DNA of 64,000 bases from Pegoplata infirma (taxonomy: Eukaryota > Arthropoda > Insecta > Diptera > Anthomyiidae): assembly GCA_963921195.1 (NCBI GenBank), contig OY992540.1, positions 62,504,844-62,568,843 of the forward strand, given 5' to 3'. The position numbers and the translations under genes were made by a program. Shown in pieces: positions 45,669-57,304 of the stretch (its first letter is position 1; the number at the start of each line of letters is the position of its first letter). The notes beneath the pieces are model-generated. The model did no database searches. It was not told the origin of the DNA and worked only from the letters and a program-made list of their open reading frames with translations.

Positions 45669-46110
45669 CATCCATTTTTTTCATCAAAATTTTTTTTTCA
45701 TCAATATTTTTTTTCATCAATATTTTTTTTCATCAATATTTTTTTTCATCAATATTTTTTCCATCAATATTTTTTTTTTATCAATATTTTTTTTCATCAA
45801 TATTTTTTTTTCATACATAGTTTGTTTTTCATCAATATTTATTTGTCATAAATTTTTTCATCAACATTTTGTTTTCATTAATATTTTTTTTTTCATCAAT
45901 ATTTTTTGTATCATCAATAACTTTTTTCATCAAAATTTTTCATCAATATTTTTTTTATCAATATTTTTTTTCATAAATATTTTGTTTTTCATCAATATTT
46001 ATTTTTCATAAATTTTTTCATCAAATTTTTTTTTTTTCATCAATATTTTTTTTTTTTTCATCGATATTTTTTTTTGTCATCAATATATTTTTTTCATCAC
46101 ATATTTTTTT
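45669..46110 (-). repeat. TCATCAATATTTTTTTT minisatellite
   Basis: About 25 degenerate units. It follows directly on the ACTTGTTTT end of DINE copy b and runs up to the TATACCC start of copy H. Confidence 0.95.
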
Positions 46111-46120
46111 CTCAGTTATC

Positions 46121-47611
46121 TTTATACCCTCCCCTCCACTATGGTCCCAAATGCATTTTTTTGGCATAAATTCAAAAAATGAAGCAAGGTCACTTGGAAT
46201 AATTCTGGGATGATTTTTATCTCTTAGCGCAATCAAAAATCGATTGTCAAAAAAAAAATTTTTTTTTTTTTTAATTTTTTTTTCAATTTTTTTTTTTTTG
46301 GCAAAAAAATTTTTTTTTTTTTAAATATGTTTTTCTTAATTAATTAGCTTTACGAAAGGAAAAAAAATATACAAAAAAAAAAAAAATTGAAAACGTGTCA
46401 CTTAAAAAACAGCAAATTTGGCCGAAATTTGTGCTAAACTAAAATGGAAATTGTGGGAGTTTGCCAAAAAATGCTGGCAAGATGTAAATTTTAATATTAA
46501 ACATACAATATTGAAAATACTTTCTCGTTTAAAGACTCATGCAAGTTCGTGCCCAAACACAACTTTTTGTCCACGAAAGATATAGGCTATTTTGGCTCCA
46601 AAATCCTCATAATCAAAACACCCAAGAATAACGCCAAGGATGCATTAACTCTAAAGTAGGAATTTTTAACAAGAACTAGTATCCTTAGATTTCAATTTGT
46701 CCCTTTAGCCTCTTTATAATTTTAGTTTTTCCCATTTGCCATTTGTATAACTGTAATATTGATTTCACTCCGGTTTTATTATACGTCTTAAAACTTTCAA
46801 CTTTGAAAGCCTAGCAAACTGACAGTATTGACACCAATTTTTTTTCATTATACTTCCATGATAGCTTATAGTGTTGACATTGAGAAAATGTATAAGCTTT
46901 TGAAAATTTGTTAAATTTTATTTTTTTAATTTCTGCAAAAAAAAATGGATTTGGAACCATAGTGCACTCTAGTGATAGAGGGTATATATAAGTTTGTAAT
47001 TCCGTTTGTAACACCTCGAAATATTGGTCTAGGACCCCATAAAGTATATATATTCATGATCCTCGGTCGACTTTAATACGATCTAGCGATGTCCGTCCGT
47101 CCGTCTGTTCGTCTGTCTGTTGAAAACACGCTCACTTTTAAAAGACTTTACGGAGGCTCTTGAAGTTTGGCATATATGTTGGGCATTTACCTGGTCAAGT
47201 AGCTATTGCAAGCCAGCGAAATCGGTCTAGTGGTTCAAAAGTTATGAACAAAAGACTGAATTTTGGCAAAAGTTTTTCGTGAATTTATGAGATAAAATAC
47301 ACTCTTAACTTTCGAAAGGCAATTCTGAGGCTGCTGAAAAAAAAATAGTTTTACACTAAAAAAAAAAAAAAAATCACTCGAAAAAAATGTTACACTCAAA
47401 AAAAATTTACACTCAAAAAAAAATTTAGTAAATTATTTTTTTTTTTTTTTTTTTTCAAAAATTATGTAAAAAAGTTTTTTTTACACAAAATAAAATATTT
47501 CTATCCAAAAATGTTATTTTTTTCACGTTAGAGAATTTACTATCACTTAAAAAGGGCATTGTGGAGGGTATTCATAGATTCGGCCATGTCGAATTTCACT
47601 TTTCTATTTGT
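46121..47611 (+). mobile_element. DINE-1-like element, copy H, with a Transib-like insertion
   Basis: TATACCCTC at about 46124 is separated from its partner CTAGTGATAGAGGGTATA (46969-) by the element at 46137-46964. The rest follows subfamily 1: TAATTCCGTTTGTAACACC, GTCCGTCCGTCTG tract, CACTCAAAAAAAATTTACAC repeats and ATTCGGCCATGTCGAAT. It lacks the middle block present in copies E and F. Confidence 0.85.
46137..46964. mobile_element. Transib-like non-autonomous element (CACTATGG termini, 5-bp TSD)
   Basis: CACTATGGTCCCAAATGCAT at the left and ATGGATTTGGAACCATAGTG at the right. The flanks are ccctc and cactc. The intact DINE-1 end in copy E reads TATACCCTCCACTCTAGTG, so the original target was CACTC and the left duplicate has one change. 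CACWRTG termini and a 5-bp TSD are Transib features. The nonamer position is not well conserved here. 828 bp, very A/T-run rich, no transposase frame. Confidence 0.7.
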
Positions 47612-47889
47612 TTTTCATCAAAAACTTTTTTATCAACAAACACTGACAAACAGATAGATGGATATCACTAGAAGGTGTTTGAAACCTTAATGAATCCATA
47701 ATATATAAACATAATGGGATCCACGACCGATATTTCGATGCGTTTTGCATGTATTGACAAATTAATATAGTGTTTTTTTTTTAGAAAAATTTTGCTTTGG
47801 AAAGAACACCTGTTTATACAGCCAAACATTATCACGATTCAATGTTTTGGGCAAGAGTACAAACTTCGTAGACATTTTTCTTGGGTGTA
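47612..47889 (-). repeat. GGGATCCACGACC module
   Basis: Matches 30400-30680: ACAAACAGATAGATGGATATC, CGATATTTCGATGCGTTTTG and ACATTATCACGATTCAATG. It begins with a TCATCA remnant, again linking this module with the minisatellite. Confidence 0.65.
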
Positions 47890-49869
47890 GTGTCAACAAA
47901 TTTTCTTCTTAACACCTCCCTTATTTGCACGATCCTGCCTCATAGTACCTAAGTAAAAACTACTTAAACAAATGAAGTAAACAATCTTAACACTTTCCTC
48001 TTAAGCTCACACCTTCACATTGACAAAAAAAAAACTTAAAACATATAAAGATTCATAACACCAATCAAACACCCCCCACACATACAGCAAGCAACTTCCT
48101 TTTTGAAAGTGCCTGAACCACAATTACATTAACAACTGCTGCATTCAATGTTGGCACTAGTATTCTTACTGTTTGGCTGCTAAAGTGTCATTATCCTTTT
48201 TTATTGTTGTTGTTTGTGTTTTTTTTTTAGCTTTCTTATATGTATGTATGTATTGAGCTACCAAAAATAGAAGAAAAAAACATTTCAACTTAACAACTAC
48301 ATGCATACACGTAGTTTAAATGACTGAATGAATGGTTGAATGAATGTGTGTTACGTCGTTGAGAGACATACTATGGTGGCACATTTATGAGGTTGTCGTT
48401 ATCGGTCATGAGATTGTCACAATCTTAATTCGATTATAGCAGCTGCAATTTAGTTGTGACAACTACATTAAGCTAATGACTACCGAAATGTTGTTATAAT
48501 AACCGAATGACAGGTAGCGAAAAATTCAAAAACGAAGGCGGAATACTAACCATTGCCATAATGAATTTGTTATGTGCTTAGGAGTTTCACTTAAACGTCT
48601 CTTTGTAGGGACAGAAAATGTATCTGTCGGGGGATTTATTTTTAATACGAACTGTTTGTCAAAAAGAAAAATATTCCGATCGGGGTGATTTTACACGTCT
48701 TATGTTAAAAAAAAACTAGCCACCCTAATGCATACGTAAGTATCAACCAACCGTATTCCCAAACTATTGTTGCAATGCTTCAACACTTTGGCACGCAGTT
48801 GTTCAGTTGTCTTATAATTGTTTGTCATCGTTATAGTCGTCTATCTATACGTTTGGTACATATAGTGCAATATCCATTTAACCATTTACCCAATTCATCC
48901 ATCTATCCAATCGTCTGAATGTCTGCGTATCTGTTTATCTGTCTTTTCGGTTGTCTGACGTTGCAGACATACACAAACGTCTGTAGTTTAAAGACGCGCC
49001 TGGTTTTTGTTGTTGTTGTTGTTGTTTGCCTTCATCATTATTGTATGCATCTTGTTGTTGCTACAATTGGAGTTGTTAAAAATTGTTGTATTGTTATATG
49101 ATGAGGTCTGGCATTTATTGCCAAATAACACCCTAATTTTATTTGCTACTTTTCTTTTTTTGTTCACTTGTTCTTCTTTTAGGTTTGTTTTGGTTTTTGC
49201 ATATTGTTGTAATGCAGCTAAATACGAGGGTGGTTAGGAAATTTATTGGATTTTTTTGTTTCTCTATGATCGTTGAAGTGTTTACGAAAATTAAAGCACC
49301 ATAAAATAATTTAGAGGAAGGGAAAACAGCGTACCGCTTTCCGCTATGTTTTCTAAATTTCCCAATTAAAAAAATTGACGGTCCAACAATTGTAGTTCAT
49401 TTTTTTCTCTTGTATAAAGGACAAATTCACATATCCTTCATTATATTATTAAATTTAAATATTTTATTGTATTTTCAATTAAATCACATCATGAAATTTG
49501 AGTTTTTCGTTTTTTTTTACAAAACATACATAAAACTTTTTTTCTCCATGTTTTCTTGTAACATTGGCATTAAACTAATTTGGCTTAAGTCGTTGTTGCT
49601 ATTATTATTGTGCTATTGTTATGTTTAGTTACCTTGTATAATATATAATATATGTATGCATGTGTGTTTCTATATGTGTATGTGTGTGAGTGCGTTTTTG
49701 TTTTGATTTGGTTTTTCGTTTAATTTCATTGCGGCACTAACTTATGGCTTAATAGATGTAGTAGTAGCAACAGCAGCAGCAATACCAGTGGAAACATGCA
49801 GCATCAATGGCCAACAAAACAGTGCTTCGTTTGTTCTTTCATTCATTCATTTGTATGATTGTATAATAG
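47890..49869. other. Least repetitive stretch; microsatellites, no gene proven
   Basis: Higher complexity than the rest, with short TG- and CA-type text. TTG repeats lie at about 48997-49025 and a CAGCAGCAG tract at about 49760-49785. Short frames (48919-49237, 49410-49628) are hydrophobic, read through TTG or T-runs and have no recognisable domain. This could be host intron or regulatory DNA. Confidence 0.45.
48372..48727. mobile_element. Possible degraded TAGGGTGG hAT-like element
   Basis: TATGGTGGCACAT at the left and CCACCCTA at the right. The flanking octamers agacatac and atgcatac agree at 6 of 8. The right end matches the TAGGGTGG terminus of the element at 54553. The inner arms do not pair well, so this is tentative. 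Confidence 0.3.
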
Positions 49870-51429
49870 AGTGGCATTTTTTTCACTTTTGATTTTCTCA
49901 AATGTTCAGGCAGATTTTGATTTTCCTAGGCTTAAAATTTATTTGGTGCAAATTTAAGGACAATCAAAATAAAATAACACGTGGCGCACGTCGATCAAAG
50001 CTTTGGATTTTTGAAAATTTAAAAAAAAACGTAAGTTAAAGAACTAAAAAAAATAAATCTCAAATTTTCTTAACCTCGACCCTTTAATACACAGAAAAAA
50101 ATAAAAAAAATATTTAATTAAAAAATTCGTAGATGTAATTAAAAAATTTATTAAATCCGGACCAATCACTAAAATGCGCAAATAAATTAAAAATATTTGT
50201 ATGTCGTTAATTAAAAATAAATGGATATTTATTTAATTAAAAACTTAATACTATAAATTAAAAAATTTAATTAAAATTTAAAAAAAAAAAATAATTAAAA
50301 TTTTAATTGTATAAATTAAAAAAATTAATTAAAAATATTATATTAAAAAAAAAAATAATTTGTAAAAACATTCTTTTTGAATAAAATAGTTAAAAAAAAA
50401 ATATTTCTTCAAACTTTACCAAATTTATTTATGCCGTAAAGACATAGTCAGTGAGATGATTTTATAAAGTTGATTATAAACCTTTCATATACATACACAT
50501 AAAACTATAAACAAAATGAGAATTCAAAAACCTATGTGAAAAATAAAAAAACTTTCAACAAACTTTTTATACTTATGTATTTTTTTTGTATGTAATACAA
50601 TGCAAGAGAAAAATACACACTCGCACACACACGGAAAACAAAACAAAAAAAATAAGTAAAGCTAGAAATTTAATTAAACATTTAATTATATAAATTAAAT
50701 ACTTAATTAATATTAAATTTGAAAACAATTAAAATATTAATTAAAATAAAGTTAAAAATTTAATTAAACAATTAATTATATTAATTAAAAGTTTAATTAA
50801 TATTAAATTAAAAAACAATTAAAATTTTAATTAAAATAAAATATACGATATTATTTTCTGTGTAGAGCTTTAGACGGACTTTCATTTAAACTTAATTTGA
50901 GCCAAATCTGATCATTCGGCATGCAGTCTTTCTTTCGCTCAAAGTTTTCAAATTTAAAAATTTTGATCGAGGGTCGCAACGGGTTAGAATGATCGGATTT
51001 GACTCAAAATTAGTTTAAATTAAATTTCTTTTCAAGCTCCATAAAAGAGAAAAAAAAATGTTTTGAGATTTTTTTACAATTTTTTTTTTTTTTTTGAAAG
51101 TAGTAAAACCCGACATTTTGCAAACTTCAAATAGCGGTATTTCGAAAACCGTTTGACCGACTTTCAAAAATTTTTAATATTCGTAATAATATTCGCAAGA
51201 TTTACTTTTCGAAAATAAAAATGTTCTATGGATTAATCTATTTTACATAGATGTCCGGGAAAATTATTTTTTTCCTGGGCCTAAAACTCATATGGTACAA
51301 TTTTGAAGACAATCGGAATATTTGTAACCCATGGCGTCCGGCGATCAAAGTTTTGGATTTTTGAAAATCAGGGCCGCTTTAAGGTATAGCGGGGCCCTGG
51401 GCACACAAGAATCGAGGCCCCGCTGGTAA
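49870..51429. repeat. Dispersed family with CGATCAAAGTTTTGGATTTT
   Basis: TCCTAGGCTTAAAATTTATT, TGGCGCACGTCGATCAAAG and TTGGATTTTTGAAAAT recur at 51265-51370, 52680-52740, 53560-53600 and 63810-63930 with variations. No coding frame and no clear ends. The MITE at 50088-50864 is inserted here. Confidence 0.6.
50088..50864. mobile_element. TACACAGAAAAAAATA MITE, copy 1
   Basis: TACACAGAAAAAAATA at the left and TATTATTTTCTGTGTA at the right. The interior is mostly TTAATTAAA palindromic repeats, with a unique stretch at 50350-50630. TSD not resolved. A second element with this end lies at 60045. Confidence 0.75.
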
Positions 51430-51600
51430 GAAAATGTCTCAGTATAATATACAATGATATTATTTTTTATACGAAAATCGTCGCAGACCTGAGACTTCCT
51501 TAAAACGAAAACAGTCTCAGATACTGAGACTTTGTCTGCACGAAAAATGTCTCAGAATCTAAGACTTTTGGGATAATTTAAAAAATTAATTTATTTATAA
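51430..51600. repeat. Decayed TCTCAGA satellite
   Basis: Four or five mutated 35-bp units (CAGTCTCAGATACTGAGACT, AAAAATGTCTCAGAATCTAA), ending at DINE subfamily 3 copy c. Copy a also sits in this satellite. Confidence 0.7.
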
Positions 51601-51602
51601 AA

Positions 51603-52112
51603 AAACAAGTGAAAGTGTTAAATTCGGCTGTGCCGAATCCTTTATACCCTCCAAAATGTAAAAAAAAATAAAAAAAAAATTCAGAGGCGTTTTTTGGGGA
51701 GGGAGGGATGGGGTTAGGGGGGGACGTTGATAGCACCTTCCCATTGCGATAAATATACCAAATGTTTCGTTTATTTAACAAAAATACAAAAAAACAGGTA
51801 CAAAAAGTGTATTTTTTCAGAGGTTGGTTCAGTTCTTCAAAAGGGACATTTTTTCCCCCTAGCCTGATTTTGCCCATTCACGAACTTAACCTGCCTATGA
51901 ACATAAGACATATTTGTACCAAACTTGTATTATCTACAGACAGACGGACAGACGGACATACGGACGGGCATTCATAGAATGTCTTGTAATCGATCATGGA
52001 TCAATAATATTATTGATATATTCTTTATGGGGTCCCCGACCGATATTTCGATGCGTTACAAACGGAATGAAAAAGTGAGTATACCCCCATACTGTGTTTG
52101 GAGGGTATAAAA
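51603..52112 (-). mobile_element. DINE-like element, subfamily 3, copy c
   Basis: ACAAGTGAAAGTGTTAAATT, TTCGGCTGTGCCGAA hairpin, TTTATACCCTCCAAAATG, an ACAGACGGACAG tract and TATACCCCCATACTGTG..TTGGAGGGTATA. It is about 500 bp, with an internal deletion relative to copy a. Confidence 0.9.
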
Positions 52113-52258
52113 ATGTCTTGGATTTATTAATTTTGATGTGCTGAACGGAAATATCATAATCGCTCAAACGTCTTTCGGAGGTTTTATAATAGGTTCAAGA
52201 ATTTCTTTTAACAAAATTTACAAATCTCTTTCCCTTAACCCTTTCATATACTATAGCT

Positions 52259-52683
52259 TGAGACAATTGCTGTGTTTTTCAATAAGTGTATTTATTTTCG
52301 GATTTATTTTATTTAGTTTAAAAAAAATATTTTAACATGCCAAAACAAATTTGGAATATTTTTTTCCATAATCTACTATAAATTAGCGATTATAATGCGA
52401 ACAAAATTTTTTTGGAATATAAAAAAAGATTTAAATAAACCAAAATTAATCAAACAAAATTTTAGGATTTAATAAGTCCATTTTGGATTAATTTTGATTT
52501 GTTTATATCTTTTTTCATTTTTCATTATTTTTTCGGATTATAATTGTTAATTTAGCGTAGATTATGGAAAATTTTTTCCAAATTTGTTTTGGTATGTTAA
52601 AATATATTTCTTAAGCAAAATAAGATTGACCAAAAAATAAATCCACTTATTGAAAAACACAGCAATTTTCTCCATTTGGGGCA
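52259..52683. mobile_element. Foldback MITE with 195-bp arms
   Basis: Symmetry centre at 52471. AATTGCTGTGTTTTTCAATA (52265-) is answered at the right up to 52677, and the arms include ATTTTAACATGCCAAAACAA with a few mismatches. The central spacer is about 20-30 bp. The TSD is not clear. The outer frame at 52138-52335 reads into this arm and is not a gene. Confidence 0.85.
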
Positions 52684-53829
52684 AATCCGATCATTTTTAC
52701 CCATTGGGCCTTTCTATCAAAGTTTTGGGTTTTTAGAAAGTTTCCAACAATTTTGAATTTTTGAAAAATTACAACAAAATAAATATTTTCTTGCGAAAAG
52801 TTATTATTATTTATGTTATCATGTTGAATACGAATTTCAAAAAACTTTTGAAATCGGTGAAGTGGCTTCTGGATATCGCCATTAAAAATTTGTCAAAAAA
52901 TGTTCAAAAATAAAGTTTTTTTCCCCTACGTTCAAAAAATTTTTAAAAGAAAATCTCAAAATTTTTTTCTATAGAATATTTCATGGGAAATGAGACAAAA
53001 AAGAGATAAAGGAATGAAAGAGAGATTAAGGAATATTGTTGTTTCTAAGGATCGTAATATTGTTTGTGTAAAATAAAAAATCTTCTGTTGACGTCACACA
53101 CATGACATCTGTTATGAAATACGAACCAACTTCTGCTGTTAGTTTGTCAAGCAGAGCGATAGCCCAGATGGTTAAGTGCTAGCTTTGCAAACTGATGGAA
53201 AATTTCATGAACGTGGGTTCGATTCCAATCAGAGTCAAGCCTGTTGATGAAAAAACATATAGAAAAAACAGTCTTACAAAAATCAAACAATTTAAATCCA
53301 ATGTAATTTTCTCCACTGAAGACGTAGAGGTGGCTACCGAAACCATGGTCTGAAATAAATCCACATTAAAAATAATCTTTAAAAATACAATGTTTTCTTC
53401 TTCAATCACAAACCCTTAATAACAAACAGAAATGGTATTCGCCGATAAAAACACTAAAAAACTAAGAGACAAGCTTTCATTCAAACTTAATTTGAGATAA
53501 ATTATATCATTTTAACCCCTGCATACTTTCGATGAAAATTTTTAATTTTCTAATAATTTTCCAAAATTCAGAAATTTTGAACGGATGGCGCCACGGCTTA
53601 AAATGATTGTATTTGACTCAAAGTCAGTTTTAATGAGAGATCACCTCAAGAGACAAGGTAAAGAAATTTTGAGATTTTTTAATTCGTTGAACGTAAAAAA
53701 AACCGTCATTTTATCAAGTAGCGATATCTCGAAAACCGTTCGATCGATTTCAGCGCATCAAAATTGGCGTAAAATTTGTTCTACATAAGCCTAAGAGAAT
53801 AAGAAAAATCGGAAGAAAAATTGTTTTTC
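52684..53829. repeat. More of the CGATCAAAGTTTTGG family, plus tRNA-like piece
   Basis: 52640-52740 and 53480-53790 match 50880-51060 (TTGAGCCAAATCTGATCATT versus TTGAGATAAATTATATCATT; TTTGACTCAAA.TTAGTTT). The middle, 53090-53440, is not repeated in this window. Confidence 0.5.
53153..53237 (+). other. tRNA-like sequence with pol III A and B boxes (SINE or pseudo-tRNA)
   Basis: TAGCCCAGATGG (53160-53171) is close to the A-box consensus and GGTTCGATTCC (53216-53226) is a perfect B box. The A-start to B-end spacing of 67 bp is tRNA-like. The acceptor and anticodon stems pair poorly, and the region between could form a longer variable arm. It is better read as a tRNA-derived SINE head or pseudogene than a working tRNA. 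Confidence 0.5.
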
Positions 53830-54510
53830 CATACAAAAAAATGCCGGTCTATTGGACATACATAAGTATGTTTTCATAACAAACATAACACAGCATTGCA
53901 GTTATTGCTTTGCTTACGTAATTTCCGGGATTTTTCTATGGAACTGTATAATTTTTCAAGTATTTGTTTTTTTTTTGTTTAATTTTTACTATTTTTTTGT
54001 TTTGTTCCCATAAAATTGTTTTTCCTTTGATGTTTATTTTCTTTTGTTGTACAACTGTATAGTTTTTTCATACAATCAAATTGCATATGAGTTTAAATGT
54101 ATGTTGTTTGCTTCCTGTTTCTAGTGTATGTGTTGTTAGAGATACCGGATGTTGTGCAGAAATTACATTAACAAATTGCATGAGAGTATAGCAGAGAGTA
54201 AGAGTTGAAAATAAAAGTAATATAATTAAAAAAACATAATAGGAGAGTTGTGAAAAGAGAGATTTAGCTGTAATGGTGAAGTATTATGACATTTAATAAG
54301 AGTTGCCAGGATATTAACGTTTTCTTTTTTTGTACTAATTTGGATTGCTATGAAATTTGACAATGTCCAGCAAAAAAAAATTGAAGTGAATATTTTTTGT
54401 TGCAAAAAAAGAAGTTTAAAATAACATCCAAATGTGTTGGTATGGAGGAAAATAAAATTAGAACACTATGGCCCATACCACAGAACAATTAAAAGTCTAT
54501 TTTAAAAAAC
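53830..54510. other. Unclassified AT-rich sequence
   Basis: No repeat paired within the window and no coding frame. Confidence 0.5.
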
Positions 54511-54552
54511 GATTTATTATACCCTCCAGCCACAGTATGGGGGTATACTCAC

Positions 54553-56586
54553 TAGTGTGGTTCATATATGGCAACTTTTTTTTTTTTTTGGATTTTTGTA
54601 TGGGGCACCCGGAATATATATTAAGCACCATGAAAAACTGACCCGTGATTTTTTTCAAATTTTTTCATTAACATTTAGGGGTCGCTACCGGGCCCTAAAC
54701 TTTGGGTCATAAAAAAAAATTTTTCACACAATGAAAAAAAAAAAATTTCGTTTTTTTTATATTTTTTTTTTTATTATAATTTAACTTCATTAGCTTATTA
54801 ACGGCAAAAGATTTCATTTTGGTGGGACAAGTTTTTCAGTTCCAAAATTGACCATGAAAAAAAAAATTGAGGCTGGTTGGGGTCTCACTCTAAAATTTTT
54901 TTAAAATTTTTTTTTTTTTAGTTTTGATAAGCTTCCGCTATAGGTCTTTAGTCCCTCTTGATACTACATTCTTCGTAAAAATTTTTGTTCTTTCCGAAAC
55001 ATCATTAACATGCGGCGAAAATCAAACGGATATTAAAAAAAAAAAAACATATTTTCAATGTAAATTTTGGAAATTACATACTTTTCCGACCATATCGAAT
55101 TTTTGTTTGCCGTTAATAAGCTGGATTAGCTTATCAAATTATAATTAAAAATTAAAAAAAAAAAAAATCGATTTTTTTCACCGTTTTTTTTTTTTTTTTT
55201 TTTTTTTAATATCCGTTTGATTTTCGGCGCATGTTAATGATGTTTCGGAAAGAACAAAAATTTTTACAAAGGGCGTGTGTGAAACGGTAGCAAAGTATGC
55301 TTCTTAGTAAATTTTTGACAGTCTTGAGGTGAATAAAATTTCATTAGCCCAAGGGGCTAGTGGAATTTTTGACATAACAATAGAAATTTTTGAAATACAA
55401 AATTTTGAAATTTTAAACATAACAAAAAAATAAAAACAAAGAATATTTTCAAATAAATTTTTGTTTTTGCAAATATTTTAATAAAAATGGGATTTAGATT
55501 GCAAGGAGGAGCTTTTTTAGTATTTAAATAATAACGCTAACAGAAACGAGGGGCAAGGAGCAAATTTGTGTGGCGGCAAAAACATTTTAAATTGGTGCAC
55601 TTGGACTGCCGGGAATTTATCAAGTCGGGGTTTTTTAGATGTGGTGTTAAGATTTGTTGTTTTTATGATTTATCTATTTGTTTTTTTAAATAAAAGTCAA
55701 CGAAAACCATCATTACAAAAATAAAGAATATTTTCATATAAATTTTTTGCAAATATTTAAATAAAAAGGGGATTTATGTAGATAAGAAGTTTTTGTGATA
55801 TGTATTTAAATAATATCGCTAACAGCAACGAGTGACAGGGAGCACATTGAACTGTATGCAAGTTATCAAGTCGGTGTTTTTTATATGTGTTGTTAAGATG
55901 TTTTTTATGATTTATCAAATTTTTTTGTAATTAAAGTCATCGACAACCATCATTACATGCTGTATCAATCGTTTGAAAGAGATTTTTAATTATTTAATGT
56001 AATAATGCCCATAAATTTTCATAAAACCCACATTTTTTTATATTATTTTTTTAAAACTATCAAAAATTTACTAATGTCAAAAATGATTTCATTTCACACA
56101 GCAGAAATCAAAAATTTAATCACCACAGGAAAAATATTTTTCACCATAGTACTTTGCTACCGTTTCACACACGCCCAAAGAATGTATTATCAAGAAGGAC
56201 TAAAGACCTATAACGTAAGCTTATCAAAAGTAAAAAAAAAAAAAATTTAAAAAAATTTTAGAGTAAGACCCCAACCAGCCTCAATTTTTTTTTTCATGGT
56301 CAATTTTGGAACTGAAAAACTTGTCCCAACAAAATGAAATCTTTTGCCGTTAATAAGCTAATGAAGTTAAACTATAATAAAAAAAAAAATATAAAAAAAA
56401 CAAAATTTTTTTTTTTTCATTGTGTGAAATTTTTTTTTTATATCCCAAAGTTCAGGGCCCGGTAGCGACCCCTAAACCTTAATATAAAAATTTGAAAAAA
56501 ATCACGTGTCATTTTTTCACGGTGCTTAATATATATTCCGGGTGCCCCATTCAAAAATCCAACTTTTGTTTTTATGAACCACCCTA
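54553..56586. mobile_element. 2.03-kb hAT-like foldback with perfect 8-bp TSD
   Basis: TAGTGTGGTTCAT at the left and ATGAACCACCCTA at the right. The flanks atactcac (54545-54552) and atactcac (56587-56594) are identical. The inverted arms extend for about 430 bp (54553-54990 versus 56180-56586), sharing GGGTCGCTACCGGGCCC and AGCTTATTAACGGCAAAAG text in complement. A further inverted block pairs 54965-55045 with 55185-55270. The right arm is broken by the element at 55271-56176. No transposase frame. Confidence 0.88.
55271..56176. mobile_element. GGGCGTGTGTGAAACGGTAG TIR element, TSD aaa
   Basis: GGGCGTGTGTGAAACGGTAG at the left and its complement (CTACCGTTTCACACACGCCC) at the right, about 27 bp of TIR. 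The flanks are aaa/aaa. The left arm of the host hAT-like element gives the empty site (complement of TTTTTAC.AAGAATGTA). Inside, two roughly 200-bp stretches (55640-55760 and 55870-55950) share TTTTTATATGTG.TGTTAAGAT and GATTTATCTATTTG text. Confidence 0.75.
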
Positions 56587-57112
56587 ATACTCACTTTGTC
56601 ATTCCGTGTGTAACGCATCGAAATATCGGTCTAGGACCCCATAAAGTATATATATTATTGATCAGTGATCGATTCTAAGACATTCTAGCGATGTCCGTCC
56701 GTCCGTCCGTCCGTCCGTCTGTCCGTCTGTCCGTCTGTAGAGGACACGATACAGTCCAAAATAAAAGAGCTAGACTTCCGAAGTTTTGCACGAATATGTC
56801 TTATATTCCTAGGCAGGTTAAGTTCGGAAATGGATAAAATCGGACCAAGGGGAAAAAAGTTCCCCCTTGGAGAACTAAACCAACCCAAGAAAAAAGGAAT
56901 TTTTTGCAGAGTTGTTTTTACTTTTGGGAAGCAAATGCAACATTCTTATCTCAGAAGAAGTTCAAAATCACAAGGGGAAGGTGGCCCCTAACGTCTCCCA
57001 CCAACCACCCCCCCAAAAAAAAAACAAAAACAGACGCCCTGGATTTTTTTTTTTTACATTTTGGAGGGTATAAAAGATTCGGCACAGCCGAATGTAACAC
57101 TCTAACTTGTTT

Positions 57113-57304
57113 TAAATTTCAAATTTTCAGTAGATTTTCTGAAAGTCGATTTTAAAAACAAAAACAATTTGTATGAAAATTAAATTAAAAGCTGATTTTA
57201 ATTTACATTTTAAATTTCTGTGGTAAGGCTGTATATTTGCAATGAGTTTTTTTCATATTTTCTAAACGTTATTAAAAGAACATTGTATTTATTCAAATTT
57301 ATTT
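57113..57304. other. Unclassified spacer
   Basis: Short AT-rich stretch between DINE copy d and FB2, nothing recognised. Confidence 0.5.

Larger units (their letters stand above)
54517..57112 (+). mobile_element. DINE-like element, subfamily 3, copy d, with hAT-like insertion
   Basis: TATACCCTCCAGCCACAG..GGGGGTATACTCAC, then after the insertion TTTGTCATTCCGTGTGTAAC, AAAGTATATATATTATTGAT, a long GTCCGTCC tract, CCTAGGCAGGTTAAGTTCGG, a C-run, and the end TTCGGCACAGCCGAATG..ACTTGTTTT. Confidence 0.9.

Noticed and set aside
48919..49237. Hydrophobic small proteins
   Set aside because: They come from TTG and T-rich microsatellite text, with no conserved features visible.
53153..53237. Functional tRNA gene
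   Set aside because: A and B boxes are present, but the acceptor and anticodon stems do not pair adequately.
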